Shown here in pieces: positions 43,124 through 52,312 of a stretch of DNA of 64,000 nucleotides. The position numbers and the translations under genes are program-made. The notes below the pieces were generated by a model that was given only the letters and a program-made list of their open reading frames with translations, made no database searches and had not been told where the DNA came from. Within the stretch, counting starts at the first letter, position 1; each line of letters begins with the position of its first letter. The stretch spans positions 190,561 through 254,560 of the forward strand of contig JABIAY010000053.1 in assembly GCA_018653085.1 (NCBI GenBank), given 5' to 3'. The stretch comes from Nitrospina sp. (lineage in GTDB: Bacteria; Nitrospinota; Nitrospinia; Nitrospinales; VA-1).

Positions 43124-44650
43124 TTATTTTGGGTGTTCCAGATAATGGATGAGTAGTCGTACCCCGTAGCCGGATGCGCCTTTTGTTGTGTAGGGTTTGT
43201 CATATCCCCATGCGGTGCCGGCAATGTCGATATGGGTCCAGGGCTGGTCGCCCGCGAAAGGTTTGAGGAACGCGGCGGCGGTGATGGTACCTGCTCCGAC
43301 TCCGGGGGAGGCGATGTTTTTAAGATCGGCGATATCACTTTTAACGGCTTTTTCAAATTCTTCCCACAGCGGCAGTTCCCACACTCGTTCTCCGGTTGCG
43401 TCCCCGGATTTTTTCAGGCGGGCGATCATATTTTCGTTATTGCCGACCACAGCGGCACCCTGATGTCCCAGCGCCATGAGCACAGCTCCTGTCAAGGTGG
43501 CAAGATCGATCACTTCTTTTGGTTTATAGCGTTGGGCATAGGTCAGCGCATCGGCGAGAACCAGTCTGCCTTCGGCATCGGTGTTGAGCACCTCTATTGT
43601 TTTTCCGGACAGGCTTTTTAAAATGTCGCCGGGTTTGATGGCAGACCCGCCGGGCATATTTTCTGCCGCCGCCACAATGCCGATGACGTTGATGGGCAGT
43701 TTCAGGCTGGAGATGGCCTGCAGTGCGGCCAATGTGGTGGCGGCGCCGGACATATCCATCTTCATCTCATCCATCTTGGCACCGGGTTTAAGCGAAATGC
43801 CGCCGGTGTCAAAGGTGATACCCTTGCCAACGATTACTGTAGGGGCTTTCTTTTTAGCGGCACCATAATATTCCAGCACGATCAGGGCCGGCGGTTCGTG
43901 ACTACCACGGGATACACCGAGCAGGGCACCCATGCCGAGTTTTTCCATTTCCTTTTTACCCAGCACCTTGCAGGTGATTTTGTTTTTACGCGCCATTTTT
44001 TTTGCATGCTCGGCCAGGAAGGTGGGTGTTGCGGTGTTGCCGGGATGCGATACCAAGTCTCTTGCCGAATGCACGGCGTTGACAATTTTTTCTGCGCGGG
44101 CGATGGATTTCTCCACAGTTGCCTGCCGCACTTTTGATGCAGGGATGAGGGTCAGTTGCCCGACCCTGCTTGGCGGATCGTCTTTTTCATCGGTAGATTT
44201 ATAGTTGTCAAAATGATAAAGCGCGAGACCTGCGCCTTCGGCAACGGCTCCTGAGAGTTCGCCATAGAGTTTCCCTTTGCCTTTGGCTATTTGGTCGAAA
44301 CAGCTATCGTTTAGAAAAATCGAAACGGATTTAAAATTGGATCTTTCCGCCACTTTTGCCGCGGCTCCCGAAGCCTGGCAGATTTTTTCTGCTGTTACCT
44401 CTTTGGCTTTGCCCACTCCAACCAGAAGCAGGTTGTCGGCTTTCAGACAGCCGGCGCTGTTGAGCAAAAGGGTTTGGTTGGGTTTCCCTGTGAAGCGTTT
44501 GTTTTCAAATGCCGCAGTTATTGCGCCGTTGAGGACGGCATCGACAGCTTTGAGTGTTTGGCCAGGTTTTTTTTCTTCCGTGCAGGGGAGAATCAGGCAT
44601 TCTGTTTTATGGTCAAGCAGATTATCGGATTTCTGTTTTATTTTTATCAT
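43124..44650 (-). CDS. pepA: leucyl aminopeptidase (M17)
   Basis: 508 residues. Two-domain M17 enzyme. The catalytic domain carries the metal and active-site motifs VGKGITFDTGGISLKPGAKMDEMKMDMSGA and the signature NTDAEGRLVLADAL, with the terminal ANMPGG.A.KPGDI loop present. It removes N-terminal residues from peptides in the cytoplasm and, in some bacteria, binds DNA as a regulator. An AAAAAGGC/GCCTTTTT inverted repeat lies just upstream (44664-44681). Confidence 0.95.
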   Translation of the reverse strand: MIKIKQKSDNLLDHKTECLILPCTEEKKPGQTLKAVDAVLNGAITAAFENKRFTGKPNQTLLLNSAGCLKADNLLLVGVGKAKEVTAEKICQASGAAAKVAERSNFKSVSIFLNDSCFDQIAKGKGKLYGELSGAVAEGAGLALYHFDNYKSTDEKDDPPSRVGQLTLIPASKVRQATVEKSIARAEKIVNAVHSARDLVSHPGNTATPTFLAEHAKKMARKNKITCKVLGKKEMEKLGMGALLGVSRGSHEPPALIVLEYYGAAKKKAPTVIVGKGITFDTGGISLKPGAKMDEMKMDMSGAATTLAALQAISSLKLPINVIGIVAAAENMPGGSAIKPGDILKSLSGKTIEVLNTDAEGRLVLADALTYAQRYKPKEVIDLATLTGAVLMALGHQGAAVVGNNENMIARLKKSGDATGERVWELPLWEEFEKAVKSDIADLKNIASPGVGAGTITAAAFLKPFAGDQPWTHIDIAGTAWGYDKPYTTKGASGYGVRLLIHYLEHPK

Positions 44651-45017
44651 AATGTCTTTATAAAAAAAGGCTCGCCTTTTTACTGGAAGAGGTTGATATC
44701 GATGGGCAGTCTATATTCATGCCCCGGCGCAATCAACCTCAAATTTTCAAATCGGGTGCAAGGTTTGTGAGACAAATATGTGGGTGAGTCGGGGCGATGG
44801 GCCATCACCAGAAATAGGGAGGAACCCATTATGGGTTCTACGCAAAGAGCCCGATCACGATGATTGCACAGAAAAACAGGGGTAACTCTTTTATTATAAG
44901 AGTCTTGCAGACTTGGAACGGGGTATTTGGCCCCGGCGTTCCCCTCGCCATGGGAAGTTGAAATCAAGGGTCTTGTTTAAGGTTAAAAACCTTTTAAAAT
45001 CAGGCTCTAGGGAAAGT
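44651..45017. other. gene-free region with four consecutive inverted repeats
   Basis: Holds AAAAAGGC-tc-GCCTTTTT (44664-44681), GAACCCAT-t-ATGGGTTC (44822-44838), ACTCTT...AAGAGT (44885-44903) and GGAACG...CGTTCC (44915-44942). On the minus strand the first would act as an intrinsic terminator with a U-run. A small RNA or a decayed gene may lie here; the 95-codon open frame at 44680-44967 is not convincing. Confidence 0.4.
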
Positions 45018-45046
45018 TTGACAATCCGCGTTCGGGTTACTAGAAT
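45018..45046 (+). promoter_or_regulatory. strong sigma-70 promoter of NuoF-like gene
   Basis: TTGACA (45018-45023), exactly 17 bp, TAGAAT (45041-45046). It leaves a leader of about 130 nt before ATG 45181. Confidence 0.7.
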
Positions 45047-45180
45047 GGCTGGAATTTTCCTGAGTTATATGACATATTGTCGAGTCTGGTGGATGTTATT
45101 TTTTCCCGCCGGATACTGGGACTATCAAATTCATTATCGATAAAATTTTCGAATAACGACGGGTATCAAGGAGATTGTTC

Positions 45181-47010
45181 ATGGAAGCCGTTGAAGAACA
45201 GGGCCAGGCCGTTGCTCAGAAACAAGGCCAGATAAAAATCACCGTATGCTTGAGCCTGAGTGGAGTTGCTGAAGGCGGTCAGGAAGTTTACGACGAATTT
45301 CAGAAGCAGATTTCTGAAATGGAAGCCAATGCCACGCTCGGTGAGCGAAAATGTGAAATGGGCCAGGTCGGGTGCCGGGGCTATTGCAGTCGTGATGTGC
45401 TGGTAGATGTTTATATTCCCGGTGAAGCGCGGGTGACCTACGAGAAGGTTAAGCCTGCGATGGTCAAAAACATTTTGAATGACCATATTGTGGGCGGCAA
45501 GGTGTTTAAAAAGGCCGCGTCCAAAGACGACTATTACGAGACGTTGGGAAAACAGACCCGTGTCGCGTTGGAACACAGCGGTGCTATCGACCCGGAAAAT
45601 ATTGATGAGTACATCCGGGTGGGTGGTTATGAATCCTTGAAAAAGGTTTTGACTTCCATGAAGCCGGATGCGGTGACCGCCGAGGTCAAAAAATCCGGAC
45701 TGCGCGGCAAAGGCGGCGGCGGATTTGTCACCGCGACCAAATGGGAGAAGGCGGCCAAGGCTCCGACTGACGAAAAAGGGACCCGTTACATTATGGTCAA
45801 TGGAGACGAGGGCAACCCCGCTTCCTATATGGATCGCAGTGTCATGGAAGGCAACCCGCATCAGGTGATCGAAGGTCTGCTGATCGGAGCTTATGCTATT
45901 GGCGCAACGGAAGGGATCATCTACACGCGTTCGGATTATACGATTGCGGTCAGGCGGCTGAATAAGGCTCTGGAACAGGCCAGGGAACGAGGTTTCCTGG
46001 GTGACAAGATTATGGGCACGGAATTCAGTATTAACTTTCGGGTGCATGAGGGACTGGAAGCGTTTATCGGCGGAGAGTCCACGGCATTGATGCAATCGGT
46101 TGAGGGCAAGCGTCCTTTCCCGAAAGCACAACCGCCACATTCCTGCGATGCCGGGTTGTGGGGCAAACCGACACTTTTGAATAACGCAGAAACCTGGGCC
46201 ACCGTTCCCAAGATCATCAAGAATGGCGCGGACTGGTATGCGGCAATGGGCAACGAAAATGCCCAAGGCTGCAAGGTATGGGCAATTTCCGGCAACATCA
46301 AATACAACGGATTGATGGAGCTGGACATGAAAACAACTTTCAAGGAAGCCATTGATGATTATTGCGGTGGTATTCAAAAGAAAAAACCACTCAAGGTGGT
46401 TCATGTAGGCGGTGTGACGGGGGGATTCCTTCCGCCGGAAAAAGCTGACACTGCAACGGATTACGAAAGCCTTTTGGATGCGGGTGTGCTGATGGGCCAG
46501 GCCAGTTTTGCGGCCTATGATGAATCGGCTTGTGTGATTGATCTCGCGCTTTTTGCTATCGGATTTAACGAAGGCGAAACCTGCGGCAAATGTACTCCCT
46601 GCCGGATCGGTCTGACACTCATAAAAAATAAATTAACTGATATCGCCGAGGGCCGGGGCAAAATGGAAGACTTGGACAAGCTTCAGGCATTGTGCGAGGA
46701 AATCAGCCAGTCTTCTTTATGCGGGTTGGGGGAAACGGCACCGAAGGCGGTTCTTACCGGACTGAAATATTTCCGTAAAGAATATGAACGGCATATCGTG
46801 GACCAGATTTGTGACGCGGCACGGTGTACGGGGCTTTACCGCTATGTAGTTAAGGAAGAAGACTGTGTAGCCTGTGGCGCATGCATCAAGCCCTGTCCTA
46901 CTGGGGCGATCACCGGGGGAACCCGTAAAGTTGCGGCGCATATTGATATGGACTTGTGCATCAACTGCAATGCCTGTTACCAGGCCTGTGGGTTTCTGGC
47001 GATTGTATAG
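45181..47010 (+). CDS. NuoF/HoxF-like flavo-iron-sulfur oxidoreductase subunit
   Basis: 609 residues from ATG 45181, behind AAGGAG. Domains: thioredoxin-like 2Fe-2S domain (about 15-100), Complex-I 51-kDa FMN/NAD domain (about 140-350) with RGKGGGGFVTATKWEK and VNGDEGNPASYMDRS, SLBB (about 370-440), a 4Fe-4S helical domain with CGKCTPCRIG, and two C-terminal [4Fe-4S] motifs (CVACGACIKPC, CINCNACYQAC). It would pass electrons between NAD(P)H and ferredoxin or a partner. No NuoE, hydrogenase or formate dehydrogenase subunit is adjacent. The first domain has CLSLSG where C-x4-C is usual, so it may lack a normal 2Fe-2S cluster. GGEST replaces the common CGEET. Confidence 0.85.
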   Translation: MEAVEEQGQAVAQKQGQIKITVCLSLSGVAEGGQEVYDEFQKQISEMEANATLGERKCEMGQVGCRGYCSRDVLVDVYIPGEARVTYEKVKPAMVKNILNDHIVGGKVFKKAASKDDYYETLGKQTRVALEHSGAIDPENIDEYIRVGGYESLKKVLTSMKPDAVTAEVKKSGLRGKGGGGFVTATKWEKAAKAPTDEKGTRYIMVNGDEGNPASYMDRSVMEGNPHQVIEGLLIGAYAIGATEGIIYTRSDYTIAVRRLNKALEQARERGFLGDKIMGTEFSINFRVHEGLEAFIGGESTALMQSVEGKRPFPKAQPPHSCDAGLWGKPTLLNNAETWATVPKIIKNGADWYAAMGNENAQGCKVWAISGNIKYNGLMELDMKTTFKEAIDDYCGGIQKKKPLKVVHVGGVTGGFLPPEKADTATDYESLLDAGVLMGQASFAAYDESACVIDLALFAIGFNEGETCGKCTPCRIGLTLIKNKLTDIAEGRGKMEDLDKLQALCEEISQSSLCGLGETAPKAVLTGLKYFRKEYERHIVDQICDAARCTGLYRYVVKEEDCVACGACIKPCPTGAITGGTRKVAAHIDMDLCINCNACYQACGFLAIV

Positions 47011-47027
47011 GATTGATTTTTATAAAA

Positions 47028-47147
47028 GCCTGCTGCCACTAGGCGTGGGGCCAACTAGCAATAGCTCGTTGGGCTGAGTAAATGCTTGCCCACAAAATAA
47101 AGACATCATAGCTTGCCTCACGCCCAGTGATCGGCAGGCTTTTTTTA
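47028..47147. terminator. repeat-built bidirectional terminator
   Basis: GCCTGC (47028-47033) and GCAGGC (47135-47140) close a long stem that contains CCACTAGGCGTGGGGC on one side and GCCTCACGCCCAGTG on the other, followed by T7. The interior carries CAACTAGCAATAGCTCGTT as in other repeats. It sits between the convergent NuoF-like and peptide-binding protein genes and is the rightmost palindromic repeat of the window. Confidence 0.7.
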
Positions 47148-47152
47148 TGCCT

Positions 47153-48739
47153 TTAATTAGCGGGACTCGTTTTTTGCAAATGAATGCGTTTTAAATATAA
47201 AAGTTCCATAGCGTTGACCTTTAATCCCTGAACATGAGGCTTGACCAAAAGGTTCTGGGCGGCAACAAAAAGGGGAATCATCGGGACTTCCTTTTCGGTG
47301 AGCAGGATTTGAGCTTCATCATAGACCGCTTTTCGTTCTTCCGGATTTTTCAGCGTAGACCCCAGGGCAACCAATTCATCGTAGCGCGGATGAGACCATC
47401 TCAGCCGGTTATTGCCACTGGTCTTAATGAACAGGTTCATGAAGTTATCGGGGTCCGGGAAGTCGGCCCCCCATCCCAGCTTAAAAATCTGTGGCGGGTC
47501 CAGATCCAACCGGCTAAGCAAAACCTTCCATTCCTGACTTTCTAAATCAATATGTACATTCAGGTGCTTTTTCCATTGTCCCTGTAGGAATTCCCCGATG
47601 AGCTGGTTGGTGTACCTTGTGTTGAAGACGGCGGTAACTTTTGGGAACCCTTTCCCATCCGGGTAGCCCGCTTTAGCTAAGAGGGACCGGGCTTTTTCCG
47701 GATCAAATTTTGATCCAATGTTTTCATCGTAACCGAACATGCCTTTGGGAATCCATGATGAGGAGGGCAGTTCTCCCCCCTTCATGATTCCGGGAATGCG
47801 GGACCGGTCAATCGCATGGGCAAATGCCTGCCGGACCCGTACATCCTTAAAGGGAGGCTTTTGTACATTAAAACCGTAATAACTTCCCCGTAGCTGAGGT
47901 TGGTTCCTATACTCGGGGCTGGATTTATAATGGGGAATAGCGACAGAGGGCAGTTCGATATAGTCCAGCTCTCCGGTTTCGTAAAGCGTTAACGAAGTGG
48001 TGGGCTCCTGCACCACAAACATTCGAACAGTATCTACCGATGGTTTGCCTTCGTAGTGGCGAGGGTTGGCTTTCAGTACCAGTTTGTATTCGTGTTGCCA
48101 CTCTTTCAGTGTGTAGGGACCGTTGGTGACAATATTTTCAGGCTCTGTCCATGAGTTACCATGTTGATGGATAATATCTTCCCGGGCGGGGTAGGTGACC
48201 ATGAAAGTGGTGATACTGGGAAAATAGACCACGGGTTTTTTTAATCGGACCTGTAGAACATCCGGGGCCAATGCCTTTACCCCAACCTGGTCGGGGTCGG
48301 TTATTTCTCCTGAATTATATTGGCTGGCATTTTCAATGTCGAAGAGGAAGTACGCGTATTGGGCGGCTGTCTCAGGGGCCAGTAACCGTTTCCAGGAATA
48401 CTCAAAGTCTCCCGCTGTGACCGGTTTCCCATCGGTCCAATAAACATCGTTGCGCAGGAAAAAAGTGATGGTTTTGCCGTCTTCAGAATATTTCCATTTT
48501 TTTGCGATGGCGGGCTGAGGGTTTAATTCGGCATCGTATTGGGTGAGTCCTTCCATGAGGTTGGTGAGAATGGTGAAAGAAACACTGTCGGTAGCCAGAG
48601 TCCAGTCCAGGGTAGGGGGCTCATTTTTTATGGACATCCGGAAAACAGAATGGTCTGTTGAGGCAGTCGGACTGCAACCGATAAGGAGCAACAATGCAAC
48701 GGCCAAGCAAAAAGAAAAAACGGCGGTTTGCAATTTCAT
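47153..48739 (-). CDS. peptide ABC transporter substrate-binding lipoprotein (OppA/DppA family)
   Basis: 528 residues from ATG 48739, chosen so that the protein begins KLQTAVFSFCLAVALLLLIGC, a signal peptide with lipobox Cys22; a longer open frame upstream would overlap the next gene and bury the signal. The SBP_bac_5 fold is clear: NEPPTLDWTLATDSVSFTILTNLMEGLTQYD, AKKWKYSEDGKTITFFLRNDVYWTDGKPVTAGDFEYSWKR and a C-terminal EAQILLTEKEVPMIPLFV. It binds oligopeptides in the periplasm. No permease or ATPase genes are adjacent, so it may serve a distant transporter. It lies 43 bp behind the ligase gene. Confidence 0.88.
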   Translation of the reverse strand: MKLQTAVFSFCLAVALLLLIGCSPTASTDHSVFRMSIKNEPPTLDWTLATDSVSFTILTNLMEGLTQYDAELNPQPAIAKKWKYSEDGKTITFFLRNDVYWTDGKPVTAGDFEYSWKRLLAPETAAQYAYFLFDIENASQYNSGEITDPDQVGVKALAPDVLQVRLKKPVVYFPSITTFMVTYPAREDIIHQHGNSWTEPENIVTNGPYTLKEWQHEYKLVLKANPRHYEGKPSVDTVRMFVVQEPTTSLTLYETGELDYIELPSVAIPHYKSSPEYRNQPQLRGSYYGFNVQKPPFKDVRVRQAFAHAIDRSRIPGIMKGGELPSSSWIPKGMFGYDENIGSKFDPEKARSLLAKAGYPDGKGFPKVTAVFNTRYTNQLIGEFLQGQWKKHLNVHIDLESQEWKVLLSRLDLDPPQIFKLGWGADFPDPDNFMNLFIKTSGNNRLRWSHPRYDELVALGSTLKNPEERKAVYDEAQILLTEKEVPMIPLFVAAQNLLVKPHVQGLKVNAMELLYLKRIHLQKTSPAN

Positions 48740-48782
48740 GAGAATGCCGTGGCGTTTACAGATTTTTGTATAGAGATTGTTT

Positions 48783-51203
48783 TTATTGCGAAACTTTTTT
48801 ATGTGTCTGGGCCAGGGAAATACCCATAATGAAATAAAGCAACATGACAACCTCTGAGTCGTAGAAATTTGTCTCAAACAATCCCCCTGCCAGAAAACCC
48901 ATCACCGCCGCTACGGAACCCATGATCAAGGCTCTGGAATTATCATTGACGAGTTGTTGCGACCATTTTTTATACATAGTCAGGAGATAGGCTACCCAGA
49001 TTGAGAGCCAGGCCCCCAATCCCAGGATTCCCATGTCGACCAGCAATTGAAATATATTACTGTGCAACCCTCGGTATCGTGCAACATATCCTGAAGGATC
49101 TGGATATTGAGAATGAACCAAATCTACGCATTTAAAACCACAACCTGTAATGGGGTAGTCCTTAAAAATTTCCCAGCCTCCTTGCCAGAGATAGAGTCTG
49201 GCCTGCAGGGTCCAGTCTTTTAAATCTATCAGTGAGAACAAACGGTCTTTGACGCTTTCTGGAGAAAATAGTAGAAGCCCTACCATTATTGCAGGGATGG
49301 CTAGAAGGTATTTTTTGTTCCAGAAAATAGTCAATACTACTATTCCAACGAGAAAACCCAACCAGGCCTGTCGGGTTAAAGTCAGCAATAAACAAAACGC
49401 AATAAGCCCCACGGCACCGACCACCCAAACCTCTTTAGCTTTGTTAAAAAGGACTCTGCCGAGGGCAAAGAGTCCGACCAGCATCAGTAATCCCGCAAAG
49501 GTCATATAAACACTCATTGTCCCGGAGACCCTGGTTTCCAGGCCCACTGCAGTGGTCCATGCCTGAGAGAAACCAAACAGGGAGGCCACGACTCCTGCGG
49601 CGATCAGGAGTTTTATAAGCAAGTCCTTCTGTCTTTCATCTTCCACGGTATTTGCAACCCAGAAGAACACTGCAAACTGAAGAATTTTTTTGAGAGGCTT
49701 GAGACTGGTGGCAAAGTCTACAGATGTGATAACCGCTAAAACACTGGCAAGGCAAAAACATAAAATAGGCAGACCTATAGCTGTGCCACGGATTTCTTTC
49801 CAGGATTTTGTCAGGTGGACCTTGAGTAACCAGGCAACCGTCCCAATGGAAAACGCAATCTGGGTGACGCTGATGGAAAACATGGAGAACGCGACAAACA
49901 TAAACAGAGAAAACTGAATCGCTTTATCCAGCCACAGAATACGATTTGTGTTTAAAAAACGCCCCAGGTCGAAGGGCGTCTCTGTGAACCTGTCTGCTTT
50001 TTTTATTTTGGCCAGAGAGAGTCCCATGACGAAATAAAGCAACATGACTATCTCTGAGTCGTAGAAATTTGTCTCGAAAAAACCTCCAACTAAAAAGCCA
50101 ACAACCACTGCCGAGGATCCCATCAGTATGCCCTTGGCACTATCTGAAGACGCTTCCTCAGCTAAAGCCTTCCAACGTTTAAAGATTTCCATGAAAAATG
50201 CCACCCAAATGGAAACCCATAGTCCCAGCCCTACAATTCCTGTGTCGATCAGTAGTTGAATTATATTACTGTGCATTCCCCGGAAAAACCCTACCCACCC
50301 TGAGGGATCCGGGTATTGGGTATGGATTGCATCCACACATTTAAAGCCACAACCTGTAATGGGGTAGTCCTTGAAAATTTCCCATCCCCCTTTCCAAAGG
50401 GACACCCTTGACTGGAAGGAATTTTCCTCTATATTTCCAAAGCTATGGATACGGTTTTTAACAGAGTCGGGAGCAAAAAATAAAAGACCTGTTAGCAACA
50501 ATGGCAGGAGCAAAAGATATTTTTTATTCCAGAAAAACAACAGAAATGCAGTTCCTACAAAAAAACCAAGCCAGGCTTGTCTCGTCAATGTCGCCAGCAG
50601 GCATAGGCCCATAATGCCTAAACTCCCCAGCACCCAATATTCTTTGGGTTTATGAAATAGACACCAACCCAAGGCCACCAAACTTGTAAGCATTAAAACC
50701 CCTGCAAAAGTCGCGCGATTGCTTCTTGTTCCAAGGATCCTGTGATTTTCAAGGAAATCCGCCTCCCAATAAGGGGAGAGCCCATACAATGCCGCAAGAA
50801 CTCCGGCAACAATTATCGTTCCAATTAATAAATCCCTTTGCTTTTCATCCGTGACCGTATTGACCGCCCAAAAGAACACGATAAATTGGAGCAGTTTTTT
50901 CAGGTGTGTAAAGCTGCTTTCAAAATCAACCGATGTCCCCACCGCCAAAAAACAGGCCAGGCAGAAGCACAGGATTGCAATGCCAACCCGTGTGCCCCGC
51001 ACTTCTTTCCAGCTTTGGGTCAGGTGAACTTTCCACAGCCAGGATATAGAGCCTATGGAAAATGCGATCTGGGTGACGCTGATGGAAAACATGGAGAAGG
51101 CAACGAACGTGAACAAAGAAAACTGAATCAGTTTGTCCAAGGCTGGAATTGCCGGGTGCGTTATGGATGAATTAGTTTCAGGCAAGAATTTCTCCGTTTG
51201 CAT
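48783..51203 (-). CDS. tandemly duplicated O-antigen ligase (Wzy_C) fusion
   Basis: 806 residues made of two homologous 403-residue halves. Both contain the segments FVAFSMFSISVTQIAFSIG, LTRQAWLGF, GGWEIFKDYPITGCGFKCVD, HSN(I)QLL(I/V)D.GI.GLG and ETNFYDSE.VMLLYF.MG. Each half alone looks like a complete O-antigen ligase/polymerase-type protein with about ten TM helices and the Wzy_C loop. Such enzymes transfer undecaprenyl-linked polysaccharide to lipid A core or polymerise it on the periplasmic face. DNA matches between the halves have a constant 1209-bp offset. A frame-preserving tandem duplication fused the copies without a stop between them. Neighbouring gmd, colD and wzx genes fit O-antigen assembly. 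Confidence 0.85.
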   Translation of the reverse strand: MQTEKFLPETNSSITHPAIPALDKLIQFSLFTFVAFSMFSISVTQIAFSIGSISWLWKVHLTQSWKEVRGTRVGIAILCFCLACFLAVGTSVDFESSFTHLKKLLQFIVFFWAVNTVTDEKQRDLLIGTIIVAGVLAALYGLSPYWEADFLENHRILGTRSNRATFAGVLMLTSLVALGWCLFHKPKEYWVLGSLGIMGLCLLATLTRQAWLGFFVGTAFLLFFWNKKYLLLLPLLLTGLLFFAPDSVKNRIHSFGNIEENSFQSRVSLWKGGWEIFKDYPITGCGFKCVDAIHTQYPDPSGWVGFFRGMHSNIIQLLIDTGIVGLGLWVSIWVAFFMEIFKRWKALAEEASSDSAKGILMGSSAVVVGFLVGGFFETNFYDSEIVMLLYFVMGLSLAKIKKADRFTETPFDLGRFLNTNRILWLDKAIQFSLFMFVAFSMFSISVTQIAFSIGTVAWLLKVHLTKSWKEIRGTAIGLPILCFCLASVLAVITSVDFATSLKPLKKILQFAVFFWVANTVEDERQKDLLIKLLIAAGVVASLFGFSQAWTTAVGLETRVSGTMSVYMTFAGLLMLVGLFALGRVLFNKAKEVWVVGAVGLIAFCLLLTLTRQAWLGFLVGIVVLTIFWNKKYLLAIPAIMVGLLLFSPESVKDRLFSLIDLKDWTLQARLYLWQGGWEIFKDYPITGCGFKCVDLVHSQYPDPSGYVARYRGLHSNIFQLLVDMGILGLGAWLSIWVAYLLTMYKKWSQQLVNDNSRALIMGSVAAVMGFLAGGLFETNFYDSEVVMLLYFIMGISLAQTHKKVSQ

Positions 51204-51427
51204 AAAATGAGGGTTCTACGGCCATTGTAGATTTGCCAACTGTTTTAAAAGAGGTCTTCACGCTACCGGCAAGGGTCTTTTCTTCAATCCGTTGATATTA
51301 TGAACTAAAATCAGCTTTGATCCCAAAAATATTTTTTCTGTAATATCAACCCATATCAGAATCAGAATTCGAGGACCATGGGTCACCTGATAGAGTTATT
51401 TGCCCAGGTAACTTGAATTGTTTTCCA

Positions 51428-51447
51428 TGCAGTGGTCTTGCACTGCA
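51428..51447 (-). terminator. hairpin behind DUF2939 gene
   Basis: TGCAGTG-gtcttg-CACTGCA starts 2 nt past the stop codon on the minus strand. There is no strong U-run, so termination would be weak. The rest of the gap to 51203 shows no gene. Confidence 0.4.
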
Positions 51448-51449
51448 GG

Positions 51450-52016
51450 TCATGTTAATGGGAAATTCAGGAGCACTACTTTCCAATCAAACCCCTGCCG
51501 TTCCCATATGATAGTAAAAGGTTTTCCTTTTACATTAAAGCTTGCTTGGAAATGAGAAAAATCTGTGAAGAAAATATAATCAATCTGTTCCCAGAGGCTG
51601 GGGATATTGGGGCCTTCAAGTTTTAGTGGTTTTTCTTTTATATCGGGGCTTAATTGTTTTGGTTCAGTAGCTTTCTCAAATGTTTTTCTGATTTGGTCGG
51701 CATACTTGTTTGGATTGTGGTAAAGATAAATTATTCCCTCTGGTGTAGCTATTTCATCTGCGATTTTCCGGGTTAGTGAGACGGCGCTAAAGCTTATCTG
51801 CAAATTTTGCTGTTTTAGATTTTTGTTTAAAATTTCTTTGACAAAATGGTTAAGGCTCTTCTCAATTCCTTTCTTGATGGGAGGCCAATGGATTTCCTCC
51901 ATCACTATTTTCTTGTTGGCAGATTCCAGGCCCACATATAACTTAATTAACGCTATATAAGGCCAAATTAGATAGGTCAATACAGGAATGCAAAGAGTGA
52001 TGGAAAGCTTTCGCAT
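51450..52016 (-). CDS. DUF2939 family protein
   Basis: 188 residues. An N-terminal TM/signal segment (about 5-24) is followed by YIALIKLYVGLESANKKIVMEEIHWPPIKKGIEKSLNHFV, the DUF2939 pattern (position where VDWPALR is usual). The rest is periplasmic or extracytoplasmic, ending FNVKGKPFTIIWERQGFDWKVVLLNFP, a typical beta-rich end. It is noticeably more A/T-rich than the core genes of this window. Function unknown. Confidence 0.7.
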   Translation of the reverse strand: MRKLSITLCIPVLTYLIWPYIALIKLYVGLESANKKIVMEEIHWPPIKKGIEKSLNHFVKEILNKNLKQQNLQISFSAVSLTRKIADEIATPEGIIYLYHNPNKYADQIRKTFEKATEPKQLSPDIKEKPLKLEGPNIPSLWEQIDYIFFTDFSHFQASFNVKGKPFTIIWERQGFDWKVVLLNFPLT

Positions 52017-52254
52017 ATTTTTAGTCCACGCGTTGAACCGATGGATCGACTCGGAACGGTTTTGAATATTTTGCGTAAAAACCTTTTGCTACCAAACAAT
52101 TGAGGTTAGCATGCTTTCTAACCCCCTGCCCAGTCATGACCCTTTTTTTGACGGGAAATGAGGGTTTAGTGTCTCGCAAAGTCTGAACCAGGCCTTGATC
52201 ACAAGCCCGATATAACCCGAAAACACGAAATTTCCCGGATAAATCATTTATTTC

Positions 52255-52282
52255 TTTACTTTTTCCCTCACCTTTATAGAAT
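52255..52282 (+). promoter_or_regulatory. possible promoter of LRR gene pair
   Basis: TTTACT (52255-52260), 16-bp spacer and TAGAAT (52277-52282), about 30 bp before the first LRR start. The remaining 240 bp of the divergent gap to 52016 contain nothing recognisable. Confidence 0.35.
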
Positions 52283-52312
52283 GGAGTTTTTTCTCAGTGT
52301 TGGGGTGTGAGT

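Noticed and set aside
44680-44967. 95-codon minus-strand frame
   Set aside because: TTG start without ribosome site, no family, and it crosses several hairpins; kept only as part of the unexplained region.
45166-46404. 412-codon open frame antisense to the NuoF-like gene
   Set aside because: Its translation has no recognisable domain while the sense strand is a clear flavo-iron-sulfur protein with promoter and ribosome site.
48740-48877. N-terminal extension of the peptide-binding protein
   Set aside because: It would overlap the ligase gene and hide the lipoprotein signal peptide that starts at 48739.
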